In this document: positions 33,201 through 48,200 of the stretch, piece by piece
Layout of the letters: the number at the start of each line of letters is the position of its first letter
Numbering within the stretch: position 1 is the stretch's first letter
Assembly (NCBI RefSeq): GCF_000719285.1
Contig: NZ_JOFS01000034.1
Span: 1-64,000 of the forward strand
DNA length: 64,000 nt
Direction: 5' to 3'
Origin: Streptomyces bicolor
GTDB lineage: Bacteria; Actinomycetota; Actinomycetes; Streptomycetales; Streptomycetaceae
The notes under the pieces: generated by a model
Database searches by the model: none
What the model saw: the letters and a program-made list of their open reading frames with translations, nothing else
Told to the model about the DNA's origin: nothing
Translations under genes and position numbers: made by a program

Positions 33201-36200
33201 GGCGCGCAGCTCGGGGCGGCGGGTCGCCTCCAGCGCCAGTTCGTAGCGCGCGAGGGTCAGTTCGCGGCCACCGGTGAGGGCGCGGTGCGTCGCCAGGGCC
33301 AGGCCGGCCACGAGTGAGTCGAGTCCGCCGCGCGGATCCGGCATCTCCTCCAGCGCCAGGACGCGCGCCTCGCGGTCGGCGAGCCGCCGCACCGCAAGCT
33401 CCAGCAGCGCCTGCCGGGTGCGGGCGAGGTTCGAGGTGGAGCCCTGGGGCAGGCCGGCAGCCTCGTCGACCGCCCGGTGCGTGAGCCCGCGCATTCCGCG
33501 CTCGGCGAGCAGGGCGAGGGCCGTGTCGGCGACGAGATCGGCGCGGGAGCCGCCGGAGGTGCGTTCGGACATGGAGATCAACCTACCCGTGACACTACGC
33601 CTGTAGTACAGTCGACGTACTGTTTCACTACAGCTGTAGTAACCGTATGTACGGGCAGGTCCTGTACGAGGAGGAGCCATGGCACAGCCCAGGCGGGCCG
33701 TCGTGATCGGCGGCGGCATCGGCGGTCTGACCGCGGCGGCCGCACTGCACCGAGGCGGCTGGGACGTCGTCGTACTGGAGCGGGCCCCGTCCCTGGAGCC
33801 GGTCGGCGCGGCCATCTCGCTCGCGCCCAACTCCCTGCGCGCGCTGGACGTCATCGGGCTCGGCGACGAGATCCGCGACCTCGCGGCGTGGCAGGGCGAC
33901 GGAGGTCTGCGCACCCCGTCCGGGCGCTGGCTCTCCCGCATGGACGCCGACGCCGTGGCCGAACGCTTCGGTGGCCCTCTCGTCCTGCTGCACCGGGCCA
34001 CCCTCATCAACAGCCTCGCCGCACGACTCCCCGCCGAGGCGGTCCGTACCGCAGTCGCCGCGACCGTCGCCGACCCGGGCGACGCCGACCGGCCCGCACG
34101 CGTGAGCACCCCGGACGGCGACCTGGAGGCCGACCTCGTGGTGGCCGCCGACGGCATCCGGTCCGCCGTACGCCGGGCGCTGTTCCCGGACCACCCCGGG
34201 ACCGTGTACTCCGGGTTCACCACCTGGCGGGTCGTCATCCCGGTGCCCGGCGTCGAGTTCGCCTCGCACGAGACCTGGGGCCCGGGCCGCATCTGGGGCT
34301 CGCATCCGCTCAAGGACGGCCGGGTCTATGCGTACGCGGCGGCGATGACCCCCGCCGGAGAGCGCGCTCCGGACGACGAGAAGGCGGAACTGCTGCGCCG
34401 ATTCGGCGACTGGCACGACCCGATCCCCGCGATCCTCGCCGCCGCCCGCCCCGAGGACGTCCTGCGTCACGACGTCCGCCACATCGCCGAGCCGCTGCCC
34501 GCCCACCACCGGGGCCGGGTCGCCCTGATCGGCGACGCCGCGCACGCCATGCCGCCGACGCTGGGGCAGGGCGGCAACCAGGCCATCGAGGACGCGGTCG
34601 TCCTGGCCGCGTACTGCGACGACCTCGCCGCGTACACGGCGGCCCGCCTCCCGCGTACGTCCGCCATCGTCCGCCAGGCCGTCCAGGTCGGCCGGCTGAA
34701 CATGATGACCGGCCGCGCCGGCATCGCCGTACGGAACACCATGCTCGCCGCGCTGTCCAGGGCCGCGCCCCAGCTGGTCCTGCGGGGCTTCGAGTCCATC
34801 GCCGACTGGTGGCCGCCGCAGGCGCCGTATGCTGCCGGGAAGACCCCCGCAGGCAACCGCCAGAGGAGAACACCCCGTGAAGGTCGGCTGCATCGGACTC
34901 GGTGACATCGCGCAGAAGGCCTACCTGCCGGTGCTCGGCGTTCAGCCCGGGGTCGAACTGCATCTGCAGACCCGTACCCCCGCGACCCTCGCCCGGGTCG
35001 CCGACGGCCTCCACCTCCCGGCGGGGCAGCGGCACGAGGACCTCGACTCGCTCCTCGCCCAGGGTCTCGACGCCGCCTTCGTGCACGCGCCCACCGTCGC
35101 CCATCCGGAGATCGTGACCCGGCTGCTGGAGGCGGGCGTTCCGACGTACGTCGACAAGCCGCTCGCGTACCGGCTCGCCGAGTCCGAGCGGCTGGTGGCG
35201 CTCGCCGAGCGGCGCGACGTGAGCCTCGCCGTCGGCTTCAACCGGCGGTTCGCCCCCGGCTATGTGCAGTGCGCCGACCATCCGCGCGAGCTGATCCTGA
35301 TGCAGAAGAACCGGATCGGACTGCCCGAAGAGCCGCGCTCGATGATCCTGGACGACTTCATCCACGTCGTGGACACGCTGCGCTTCCTGGTGCCCGGCCC
35401 CGTCGACGACGTGACCGTGCGCGCCCGCGTCAAGGGCGGGCTACTGCACCATGTCGTGCTGCAGCTCGCCGGGGACGGCTTCACCGCGCTCGGCGTGATG
35501 AACCGGCTCAGCGGCTCGGCCGAGGAGGTTCTGGAGGTGTCCGGGCAGGACACCAAGCGTCAGGTCATCAATCTCGCCGAGGTCGTCGACCACAAGGGCC
35601 AGCCGACCGTGCGGCGGCGCGGGGACTGGGTGCCGGTGGCCCGGCAGCGCGGCATCGAGCAGGCGGTGCTCGCGTTCCTCGACGCCGTGCGCGCGGGCAA
35701 GGTCCTCAGCGCCCGGGACGCGCTGGCGACCCATGAGCTGTGCGAGCGGGTCGTGCGGGCGGTTCAGGAACGGGCCGCCTGAGCCGCAGGGTCCGCAGGC
35801 CTTCGCCCACCCACCACGCGGCCATGATCAGCAGCGCCGCGTACACCGGCCACTCTCCGAAGCGGACGTACGGCGTGGTGCCGTCGGCCAACGGCACCTC
35901 GTAGACCGAGCTCGTGCTCACGCTCGTGTCCAACCAGGATCCGATGCGCTGCCCGCTCGGGCCGTACACGGCGGAGACGCCGGTCAGCGTCGCGTGCACC
36001 ATCGGGCGGCCGGTCTCGGCGGCGCGCAGTGCGGCGAGCGAGGCGTGCTGCTCGGGGGCCCAGCTCTGCTGGAACGTCGAGGTCGCGGACTGGGCGATCA
36101 GGACTTCGGCGCCGTGGTCGGCGAGGTTGCGGCTCATGTCGGAGAACGCGGACTCGAAGCAGACCATCGGGCCGATGCGCAGCCCCTGCCCGGCGTCCAT

Positions 36201-39200
36201 CACGACCTGCTCGGTGCCGCGCCTGCGGTCCTCGGCCGCCGCCTCGCCCACGGAGGTCGCCCAGCCGAGCAGCGACCGGGCCGGTATGTACTCGCCGAAG
36301 GGGACCAGCCGCATCTTGTCGTAGCGGGCGCCGGTCGGGCCGTCCGGGCCGACCAGGATCGAGCTCTTGTAGATACCGGGCTTGTCCGAGCGCCGCGCGT
36401 CCACGTTGACCAGGATGTTCGCCCCCGTCTCACGCGACAGCGCCGCGAGTCGCCGTGCGAAGTCGGGCCGGTCGTCGAGGTCGTAGCCGACGCTGCTCTC
36501 GCCCCAGACGACCAGGTCGACGTCCTGACCGGCCAGCTCGCGGGTGAGCTGCTCCTCCCGGTCGAAACGCCGCTCGGCCTTGCCGGCGCCCTGGATGACA
36601 CCCGGCTGTACGACGGCGACGCGGACCCGGTCGTCGATGTCGGGGCGCGGGGACCACACCCAGGCGGCCGACGTGACGACGGCGGTGGCGACCAGCCCCG
36701 CCACCGCCGGCACCCAGGCCTTCCGCACTGCCACGAGCACCGCGGCCGCGACATTGACGGCCACCACCAGGAAGCTGATCAGCCAGACCCCGCCCACGGA
36801 GGCGAGCCGCAGCGCGGGCTCCACCTCCCACTGACTGGAGCCGAGCACGCCCCACGGCCCGCCGAGCCCCTGCCAGGAGCGGATCAGCTCGATCAGCAGC
36901 CAGCCCGAGGGCAGGACGACGAGGGCCGCCGCGACCCGGCCCGCGGACGGTCTCCCGGCCAGGAAGCGGCGCACCAGCCACCCCCAGGGGGCCCACAGCG
37001 CGCCGAGCAGGGCGGCGATGACGAACGTGAACACATGGAGGTTCGGCAGCAGCCAGTGGTGCATGGCCAGCATGAAGCCGAACCCGCCCCACCAGCCGTC
37101 GTACAGCGCCCGCTTCCCGGTCTGTGCGGAGCGCAGCAGCGCGATCCACGGGACCAGGGCGACGTACGCGAACCACCACAGCGACGGCTCCGGGAAAGCG
37201 AGCACGGGCAGCGCACCGGCCAGCGCGGCAGCGGTCGAGCGCCGCCACGGCGAGGCGAGCCAGTCGCTGATCGTCTTCATGCGGCGTCTCCCTACCCCGA
37301 GGTCCTTCCAGTGTGCTCGCAGGCACTGACAGTGGGACAGTGGACGTCCGCTCAGTCGATCACCGCGGGCGCGGTCCGCTCGGGCAGACGGCGCCATTTC
37401 TCCTGTACCACCACCTCGCGCAGCCGCCAGCCGTCATACGTCCGCAGCAGCCCGAAGGAGTACCGGCCGCCGCACACGAAGTCGGGGGCCGAGGAGCCCT
37501 CGCCGTTTTCGGCGAACCGCATGGGATTGACGTAGTCGGCCCGGACACGGGCCGTGTCGCCGGTGTCCTGCTCCAGGATCCCGAAGCGCACCCGGCGGTT
37601 GACGATGAGGTGCTGGCGCATCGAGAACAGCCGCATGCTCTGCGCGAGCCACCCGGCGACCTGTCCGGCGTCCCCCTCGATACCGCCGGCCGAGCGGTAG
37701 TCCGCGCGCCCGTCGGGGGAGAACAGGCTTCGGTACGCCGTCCAGTCGCCGTCGTCCACGGCCACCGCGTAGTCCGTGATCAGTTCGTCGACCGCAAGCC
37801 GGTCCCTCAGGGTGGCGAGTTCCACACGCTGCGTCATCGGCTCAGTGTTGGGCATGAGATGAGCTGAGCCAAGAGGGCGTGCAGTGATATTCGGTGGATG
37901 CCGGCGGAGCAGGCGTGGAGGCTGTCCTCCGTGAACGAACAGAACGACCAGCCCGTCCCGCCCGTCGAGCAGGAACCCAGGTTCCGCATACGCGCGCACC
38001 ACACCGAAGACACGGTCACCGTCTACCAGGCCTACGCTCCCGGGATCGGCCGGGCGGCGGCCCGCGACGGTCGCTTTCCGTCATCCTGGAGCCGCGAGCG
38101 CATGACCTGGATCAAGCCGTCGTTCCTCTGGATGATGTACCGCTGCGGCTGGGCCACGAAAGCGAACCAGGAGACCGTCCTCGCCGTCGAGATCAGCCGG
38201 GAGGGATTCCTCTGGGCGCTGCGCCACGCGTGTCTCTCTCACTACGTCCCCGTCCTGCACGGTGACCAGGCCGCCTGGAAGCGGCAGTTGAGGGTGGCGC
38301 CCGCGCGCGTGCAGTGGGATCCGGAGCGCGATCTGCACCTCAACCCCTTGCCGTACCGGTCCCTGCAACTGGGGCTCTCCGGGGAGGCGGCCGCCCGGTA
38401 CGCGGACGAGTGGATCGTCGGCATCGAGGATGTGACTGCGCTCGCCACGGAGGTCCACGCGTGTGTGCGGGCCGGGGAACTGGAGCGTGCCGCGGAGCTG
38501 TTGCCGCAGGAGCGGCCCTATCCGCTGGACGATGACGTCCTCGCGCATTTGCGGGCGTAGAGGCGGCCGGGCGTCAACCGGTGCGGTCCGCCGCGGGGTT
38601 CGGGCTTCAAGCCGCCTCGATGACGTTCCCGCGGATGGCGGCCGCCCACTCGACCACCAACAGCTCGTACTCCGCGCGCTCCTGAGCCGACAGCGAGCCG
38701 CCGGCACGCAGCCACAGCGCGCGTATCTCCTCGTTCACCTCGGCAGCAGACCGCACGGAACCAGGGTCTAAGGAATGGGGGGACATGCGGGCAAGCCTAG
38801 GGGCAAGCACTGACAGTGCGCTACCGGACGGCTACGCACAACCTATGTGATTGGTCACGGATTTGGTGGCGGGTGCGTACTGACTGATGGGTCAGTTGGC
38901 CCGTCGTCGTCGCATCGGTGATGCGTGCGTACGTGTGACACGGCGTTTGTGTGACCCTCCGCTGCGGCACTGAAGCGGTCGTGATCGATATGTACGCCCG
39001 CGCGCTTACCCCGACCTGACACGTCTGCCTCAATGTCGTGTCACGCGGGCCTTTGGGGAGCCGGTCGTTCGACATGCCGCTCACCCTCACGCTCCCCGCC
39101 GCACTCGACACCTGGCGGGAAACGGACACCCGCACCCTTCTGACCTGGGTGGGACCGGCCAACAAGATCCGGTTCCTGCTACCTGCGGCGGTGTACCGAC

Positions 39201-42200
39201 CGGGAGGCGACGGGACACCCGAAGAGCCGCCCGGCACCTACCGGGAATACCTGACGTACCTGCGCGAACACTCCCGGCACGGGGCCACATGGCGGGACGA
39301 GAAGCCCCTCACCGTCGACGGCAGGGCCGCGACCCTGCTCACCGGCACCACCGAAGGCCCCCTCGACGGGTCCCTCGGCTGCCCCAAGGCCGATGGGAAC
39401 GCCGACAGGGACTGCTACGGGCTTCAGCCGGAGTACGAGTTGCGGGTCGCCGTCATCGACGCACCCGGCCGGCCCCTGCTGGCGTGGTCCACCATCGACA
39501 CCACCCGGCCTCAGGACCGCACGGTCGCCTTTCCCCGGTTCGAGGGCATGCTGCGCACCCTCGAGTTCCGCTAGGCAGTGGTTCCGGTCGGGGTTGGCTC
39601 ATCCAGCCCGGGAAGGACGATCCGTCCTGGTGCGCATCAGCAGCCGGGCGCAGCTTGAATGCCCCTGCTCTGTGCTCACACACGTGGGCTGACTGTCGGA
39701 GTCTGTGTTCGCTGGGTTGTGGCAGTGGGGGCGTGGGTGAGACGGGCGCGTAGGCGGGCCGCGTCCTGGCCGGGTGGGAGGCCGTAGACGCTGCGGTACT
39801 CGCGGTTGAACTGGGTGGCGCTCGCGTATCCGACCGCCTGCGCGATCTGGGCCGCGGTGGCGTCGCCGACGACCAGGCGCCGCCGTGCCTCCTGCAGACG
39901 CAGGTGCCTCTGGTACTTGAGCGGGCTCATGCCGGTGGCCGCTTTGAAGTGCCGGTGCAGGCCGGCGGGGCTCATGTGTGCCACGGCGGCGATCTCGTCG
40001 ATGCTGAGCGGCTCGGTGTAGCGGGCGCAGATCCACCGGGCCACCTCCCGCATCCGGGTCGTGGTCGAGTCGGCCAGCGACCACTGGCGCAGGACGGGGC
40101 CGAGGGAGCTGCGCAGCAGCCGGTAGAGGATCTCGCTCTCGACACGGGCGGCGAGGGGGCGGATGTCGTCGGGGGTGTCGAGGAGCCGGACATAGCGGGT
40201 GAGCGCGTCGACGAGTTCCGGTGTCATCGGCGCGATCACCTGTGGCTCGATCGTCGACAGGGTCGCCGGGGCTGTCTCGTGCAACTCGACGAGAAGTTGG
40301 GTGAGCGCCTGGTGGTCGAAGCGCAGGACGGCGGAGCGGTAGGGCGCCTCCTCCACCGCGATGGTGACGGGCAGGTCGATGGTGGTGAACAGCATCTCGC
40401 CGGCGTGCGCGACATGGCTGAGCTCCCCCGTGGTGGTGCGTTTCGAGCCGCCGGCGACGAAGCAGATCATCGGATCCTCCAGCCGGTCGGTGGGCTCGAT
40501 GGGCTCGTCGAGCGCGACGAGGGTGAGCCGAGGGACCGCAGTGGCCGAGCCCACTCCCACGAAGTGCCGCTCGATGGCCGCGGAAAGTCGGTCCAGCACG
40601 ACACCCTCCTTGCTTGAGAGGATCAGGCAATTCTATGGGATCCGTGCCCCATGACCCCTGGGTGCCGTGTCCCTAGCGTTGAGGACATGGCACAACGCAC
40701 CACCGAACTCGCCGAGCGCCCCCTCGGCGGTCAGGGCCTCGAGGCCGGCGCCGATCGGTCCGGGAACGATGGACATGACGCATTGCGGTCACCCAGTCGG
40801 CGCCGGCTTGGCCGCGCGCGCTGTCGGCTCAGCCACGGCAAGGCCGTACTCGACGTCCCGCTGAGCTGAGCGGGTGGTACGGCGTTTCCCTTGGTCGTGC
40901 GGTTGAGAGTGCCGGTAGACAATCCATGTGAATTCGGGCGGTTCGGGCTCTGTCGCCAAGAAGGCGCGCCAGACAGAAACGCTGCGCGTGGGCACCGCGA
41001 ACTTCGCCGCGGACTCGACACCGCGGATTTGGCACCGCGGATTTGGCCCCACCAGTAGTGCCGTCGTCCTGCCCCGTATGGCCCCGCTCAGGAGGGCCGC
41101 CCCCCCTGCTCCCTGCGGCCCGCAGCAGCGTGGCCGTTCATCGAAAGGCTTGAACCATGACCCGTCGTCTTGAAGGAACCGTCGCCCTGGTCACCGGGGC
41201 CTCCAGCGGTATCGGTCACGCCACCGCTCTGGAGCTTGCCCGAGAGGGCGCCTCCGTGGCCCTGGTCGGCCGGCGCGAGGACCGGCTCACCGACCTCGCC
41301 GGGGAAATCAGCACCGTCGGCGGTAAGGCACTGGTCGTGCCCGCCGACATCACCACCGCCGAGGCCGCCGCGGAAGCGGTCGAGCGGACCGTCGAGAACC
41401 TGGGCCGCCTGGACGTCCTGGTCAACAACGCCGGCCTCATGCTGCTCGGCCCTGCCCCTGGCGCGGACCTGAACGACTGGCGGCGCATGATCGACATCAA
41501 CCTGATGGGCCTCATGTACACCACCCACGCGGCCACCCCTCACCTGGTCAAGGCGGCCGCCGAGGCGCCGCGTCAGGTGGCCGACATCGTCAATATCGGC
41601 TCGCTCGCCGGCCGCAACGCGTACGCCATGTCCGCCGTGTACAGCGCCACCAAGTTCGGGGTCGGAGCCTTCAGTGAGTCGCTGCGCCAGGAACTGGCGG
41701 CCCGGCACGTCCGGGTGTCCGTCGTCGAGCCGGGCAGCGTCGACACCGAGCTGCGCACGCACAACCCCGAAGTCGTCCAGCAGCACATTTCCGCCGCCCT
41801 GAGGGACATCGAACGGCTGCAGAGCCAGGACATCGCCGACACCGTCGGCTACATCGTCACCCGCCCCCGGCACGTGGCCGTCGCCGAACTGCTCGTACGC
41901 CCCACCGAGCAGGTCTGACCACCAGGCCCATGGTCAACCACCACACAACCGAGGAGTCATCATGGCTGCCGACACCACCTCCGCTCCGCTCACGAGAGCC
42001 CAGACCATCGTCCGTATCTGCCTGCTACTGACGACCGCCATCATCGTCGCCGGTGCCGGGCTGCAAATAGTGCGGGGAGCCGCGGAGGGCGATGCCACCG
42101 CGGACCACATCCACCGCTTCATGGCAGGCGTCTACATCGGCTGGGCTCCCCTGTTCTTCTGGGCGGCGGCAACGATCCGCTCGCAGGGTGTGCTGGTCTA

Positions 42201-45200
42201 CTTCCTGGCCGTTCCGGTCTTCCTCGGGGCGCTCGGGCGGGTGCTGTCCATCGCCCTGAACGGCCTTCCCGTCAGACCGGCGGAATTCCTCTCCTTCGGC
42301 GCCTTGGAGATCGTCATCGCGTTCGTCATCGTCTGGGCGCACTCCACGGCACTCAGAACCAGACGGATGCCGGCCGTCGCCTGACGTACTGGACACGGGC
42401 GCTCAGCGTCAATCACGGAGACCTGGTGCGCCGCGCCGTAGGCATCCTCACCTTGCCGGTTCCCGGCCTGCCCATCCGCGCCGACACGATCGACCACCCG
42501 CACTTCCCGACAAGGCCATCGACATGACCAACATGACCCCGCAACGAACAGGCCGCTGCCGCCTCTGCAGGCCCTCGCAGGAGCCGAACGACTACACCCT
42601 GTTCCTGCGGCAGTGGGTGCGCTCACCGGCCCGCTTGGGGGCCATCGTGCCCAGCTCGCGGCACCTGGCCGAGGCGGTCTGCGCGCCGGTGCCCGAGCGG
42701 GGCGAGCCCGTCGTGGTGGAACTGGGTGCCGGCACCGGACCGTTCACCGCCGAGATCCAGCGCCGGCTCGGCGGGCGCGGCCGTCACCTGGCCGTCGAGA
42801 TCGATCCGCTCCTCGCCCGGCGTCTGCGTGACCGCCACCCGGGGGCGGAGGTGATCCAGCGCGATGCCGTGCACCTGCGCCATCTGCTGGCCGAGCGTGG
42901 CATGGAGAGGGCCGACGTGGTGGTCAGCGGCCTGCCCTGGGCACTCTTTCCTCCCGCCACCCAACACCGGCTCCTGGACGCGACAGCCGCGGTGCTCGCC
43001 CCGGCGGGTGCCTTCACGGCGTTCACCTACCTCCACGCCGTTCCCCTTACGCCGGCCCGCCGGTTTCGCGATCTGCTGGCCGACCGCTTCGAGGAAGTCG
43101 TCCCCAGTCGCACCATATGGCGCAACACACCCCCGGCCTTCGTCCTCCACGCCCGCAGACCCCGCACATGACCCCCGCTTCCGTTGTGGTGAAGGCTCGG
43201 GCAACGGGGTCGTTCAGCTGAGTCAAGGGTGGGCGCGACCCACTTGGGGTCAGGACGGTGATCAATCCCAGGCCGGATCGCGGGCGGCCTCACCGAAGGG
43301 CAGGCCGCCCGCGCTTGCTGAACCACGGTCCGGCCGGGCCGGTCAGCCCGCCGACTCCGCCGCGTGCGGACTGAGGACACCCGCTGCCACGAGGACGATG
43401 ATGACGATGCCGAGTGCGATGCGGTACCAGACGAACGGCATGAAGCTCTTGGTCGAGATGAACTTCATGAACCAGGCGATGACCGCGTAGCCGGACGCGA
43501 AGGCGATCACCGTGGCGAAGATCGTCGGGCCCCAGGAGACATGGTCGTTCTCCATCGCGTCCTTGAGCTCGAAGAGGCCGGAGGCGAGGACCGCCGGGAT
43601 CGCGAGGAGGAAGGAGTACCGGGCCGCGGCCTCGCGGTTGTAGCCCATGAAGAGGCCGCCGCTGATGGTGGCGCCGGAGCGGGAGACGCCGGGGATGAGG
43701 GCCATGGCCTGGCACAGACCGTAGATGAGGCCGTCCCGTACGTTCAGGTCCTCGAGGCCCTTGCGCTGCTTGGCGGCGCGGTGCCGGCCGCCCGACTCGT
43801 CGCGGGCCGCCAGCCGGTCGGCGACGCCGATGATGATGCCGACGACGATCAGCATCGTCGCCGTGAGGCGCAGATCGCGGAACGGACCCTCGATCTGCTC
43901 CTTGAGCGTCAGGCCGAGCACACCGATCGGGATCGAGCCGACGATCACCAGCCAGCCCATCTGCGCGTCGTGGTCGCGTCGCATCTCCTTGCTGGTCAGC
44001 GACTTCAGCCACGCCGAGATGATCCGCCCGATGTCCTTGCGGAAGTAGATCAGCACCGCGGTCTCGGTGCCGATCTGGGTGATCGCCGTGAAGGCCGCGC
44101 CGGGGTCCTCCCAGCCCGAGAACGCCGCGGTCAGCCGCAGATGCGCGCTGGAGGACACGGGGAGGAACTCGGTCAGCCCCTGGACGAGTCCGAGGATGAG
44201 CGATTCAAACCAAGACATGAAGTTACGGAGTCCAAGTGCTGATCGTGGCAAGGGATGAGGGGGACACCGCGTCGGCGGCGCAGTGATCGCGAGTGTCGAG
44301 GGGCAGCGTAGCGCCCCGCGATGACAGCTCCGGCACAGGGGGCTCGGCGGAAGCTCGCCGCCTCCGTCCATACCGGTGTTGACCTGCGGCGGGGCCGCCG
44401 TTTACGTTGCTGCGGACTGAAAGCGCTTGCTGTCCACATCGAAGCGCCTCGCCCGTGCCCGTCTTCCCGGAGGAGTCCGATCCCGTCCATGGCCACATCC
44501 GAGACCGCTCCAGGCACGGACCGTTCCCAGCCCGCCCCGCTCGCCGGCCGCCGCATCCGGGTCGCCGTGATCGGCACCGGCGCCATCGCACGCGACTCCC
44601 ACCTGCCCGCGCTCACCAGGCTCGCGGAAGAGGGGGAGACGGAGCTGGTCGCCGCCGTGGACATCGACGCGGGGTCGGTGGAGGGCTTCTGTGCGGAGGC
44701 GGAAGCGGTGGCGGCCGCGGCCGGCGCCGGCGCACCCGGTCCCTACACCGATCTCGACCGGATGCTCCAAGAGCAGCGGCCCGACCTCGTCACCATCTGC
44801 ACCCCGCCCACGCTGCACCGCGACCAGACCGTCGCCGCGCTGCGCGCCGGCGCCTGGGTGTGGTGCGAGAAGCCGCCCGTGCCGAGCCTCGCCGACTTCG
44901 AGGCCGTGGAGGCGGAGGAGGGCAAGGACGGCGGACCGTACGCCTCGATCGTCTTCCAGCACCGCTTCGGCTCGGGCACCCGGCACGTACGGCGGCTGCT
45001 GGCCGAGCGGGCCATGGGCCGGCCGCTCGTCGCGCACTGCCAGACCACCTGGTACCGCGACACCGCCTACTACGCCGTGCCCTGGCGAGGCCGCTGGCGG
45101 ACCGAGGGCGGTGGTCCCGCGATGGGACACGGCATCCATCAGATGGATCTGCTGCTGGACCTGCTCGGACCGTGGAGCGAGGTGCGGGCCATGGCCGGCC

Positions 45201-48200
45201 GGCTGGTGCACGACGTGGAGACGGAGGACGTCTCGACCGCCCTCGTACGTTTCGCGAACGGTGCGATGGCGACCGTCGTGAACAGCGTGCTGAGCCCTGA
45301 CGAGGTCAGCCGCATCCGCATCGACTGCGAGCGGGCCACGGTCGAACTCACCCACCTGTACGGCCACCGCAACGACGACTGGCGCATCACCCCGGCCCGC
45401 GAAGTGCCCGCCGTCGAGGCCGCGGCCTGGCAGGACTTCGGTGCGGACGTGCCCAGTTCGCATCTGGAGCAGCTTCGGGAACTGGTCGCGAGCATGCGCG
45501 CGGGGGAGCGGCCGCGCAGTAGTGGCGCCGACGGGCGGTCGAGTCTGGAGCTGATCGCCGCGCTGTACAAGTCGGCGTTCACGGATGCGACCGTGCGGGC
45601 GGGTGAGATCGGTCCCGGCGATCCCTTCCACGCGGCCATGCACGGGGACGCGCCGGGATGGGCCCCCGTCGTGGGGGAGCAGGGCGTTGCCGACGGGGAG
45701 GCCGCCGCGTGACCGGGCTGCACCTCGCCCATGCGTACGGCGAGCGCATCATCGTGACCGAGCCGGTCGGCGGGGTCGAACTGCTCGCCTACGTCTACCG
45801 GCCGGAGGCGGCCTGGGAGGCCCCCAAGCCGTACGTCCACCCGCTGCGCACGCTCGCCGGCGACGTCGTCACCGACTACCGGCCCAACGACCACCGCTGG
45901 CACAAGGGCCTGTCGCTCACGGCCTCGCATCTGTCGGGGGCGAACCTGTGGGGCGGCAATTCCTACGTCCATGGGCAGGGGTATCTCGAACTCCCCGAGC
46001 GCGTCGGGTCGATGGCGCACGTCGCCTTCGATGAAGTCTCCTCGGACGGTGACCGTGTCGTCATCGCCGAGCGCCTGACCTGGCATCCCCGCAGTGGTGA
46101 GCTGTGGGCCGACGAGCGGCGCCGGGTCGAGGTGCACGATGTCGAACCGGAGTCCGGCTCATGGGCCCTGACCTGGACGAGCGCCGTGACGAACCGGCGT
46201 GACGAGCCGCTGCGGTTCGGCAGCCCCACCACGGCCGGACGTGAGATGGCCGGTTACACCGGTCTGTTCTGGCGTGGCCCGCGCGCCTTCCAGGGCGGGC
46301 GGATCATCGCCCCTGACGCCGAGGGTCCCGATCTGATGGGCGAGCAGTCGCCCTGGCTGGCCTACTCCGGCGAGCACGACGGCACCGACGGCCACGCGAC
46401 CCTCGTCTTCGCGCATGCTCCCGAGAACGACCACGCCGGCGACCGGGGTGCCCACCCCGCCCACTGGTTCGTACGCAACGAGCCCTTCGCGGGCGTGGCA
46501 CCGTCCTGGGCGTTCCACGACGAGCTGGAACTGGCGCCCGGCGACACGCTCACCCGCCGCTACCGGGTCGTCGTGGCCGACGGGGTGTGGGAGCGGGCCG
46601 AGATCGCCAAGTATCTGCAGACGCATCCCTGGTGATGAGCACGACGGCGCCGGGCACGATCGCCTGACAGGGCGGCCGACTCACGCCGCCGCGGGCCCCG
46701 CCACCGTCCATCCGGGCGCCTGGGGGTGGGCCGTGAGGTCCTCGTGGTGCACCGGGTCGCCGCAGGCCTGGCAGGTGACGACCGGGACCAGCTCGTTGCC
46801 GCAGATGTGCTCGATCACCATGGGGCGGTCGTCGTCCTGGCGGAGATGGCGGTCGCCCCAGGCCATGAGGGTCATCAGGACCGGCTCCAGCTCGAGCCCC
46901 GCCTGGGTGGGCCGGTACTCGAATCGCTGAGGGCGCTCGCTGTAGGTGCGCTTGCTCAGGATGCCGGCGTCGACGAGGCGGCGCAGCCGGGTGGCCAGGA
47001 TGTCGCGCGGGGCGCCGATGTTGCGCACGAGCTGGTCGAACCGGCCGTTGCCGAGGCACACCTCGCGCAGGACGAGCAGGGAGTACTTCTCGCCGACGAG
47101 CGCCAGGGCGTCGGCGATGGAACAGGGGCGCGGGTCTTTGGTGGCGGCCATGCCGCTCAGTCTAGGGGAGGGTTCGACTTTCCAACTTAACGGGTTTGAT
47201 TTTCCAACCTGGCACGTTATGGTGAGTTTGGATTTCCTACTCACCGGTAATCGCGCGAGTCACCACACTGGCCCGCGCACCGGACACCACACCGCCCGCG
47301 CGCCGGTCATCGACCCGGCGGCCAAGGAGGCCCGCATCATGCGTGACGCAGTGATCGTCGAAGCCGTACGCACCCCGATAGGCAAGGGCAAGCCGAACGG
47401 CTCCCTGGCGCACGTCCATCCCGTTCAGCTCCTCGCCCATACCCTGCGCACCCTCGTCGAGCGCTCCGGCGTCGACCCGGCCCTGATCGACGACGTCATC
47501 GGCGGCACCGTCGACCAGGTCGGCGAGCAGGCCATGAACACCACCCGCTACGCGGCCCTGTCGGCGGGCTTCCCGGAGTCGGTCCCGGCGACCACCGTGG
47601 ACCGCCAGTGCGGCTCGTCCCAGCAGGCCGTGCACTTCGCCGCCCAGGGCGTCATCTCGGGCGCGTACGACCTGGTCGTCGCGTGTGGCGTCGAGTCGAT
47701 GAGCCGGGTGCCGATGTGGTCGAACGTGCCGCCCGGCAAGGACCCCTTCGGCCCCGGCATCGCCGAGCGCTACCCGGAGGGCCTCGTCCCGCAGGGCATC
47801 AGCGCCGAGCTGATCGCCGCCAAGTGGTCCATCACGCGCGAGCAGATGGACGCGTTCGCGGTCTCCTCGCACCGCAAGGCCGCCGAGGCCTGGGAGAAGG
47901 GGCTGTTCGACGCCGAGGTCGCTCCCCTGGAGGGCGTCTCGCGCGACGAGTGCGTACGGCCGGGCAGCACCGTCGAGGCCCTCGCCGGCCTGAAGCCCGC
48001 TTACCACGACCCGGCCTTCGCCGAACGCTTCCCGCAGATCGAGTGGAACGTCACCGCGGGCAACGCCAGCCCCATCAACGACGGCGCCTCCGCCGTGCTC
48101 ATCACCTCCGGCGAGACGGCGGCACGACTCGGCCTGCGCCCCCTGGCCCGGCTGCACAGCTTCGCCGTCACCGGCTCCGACCCCCTCCTCATGCTCACGG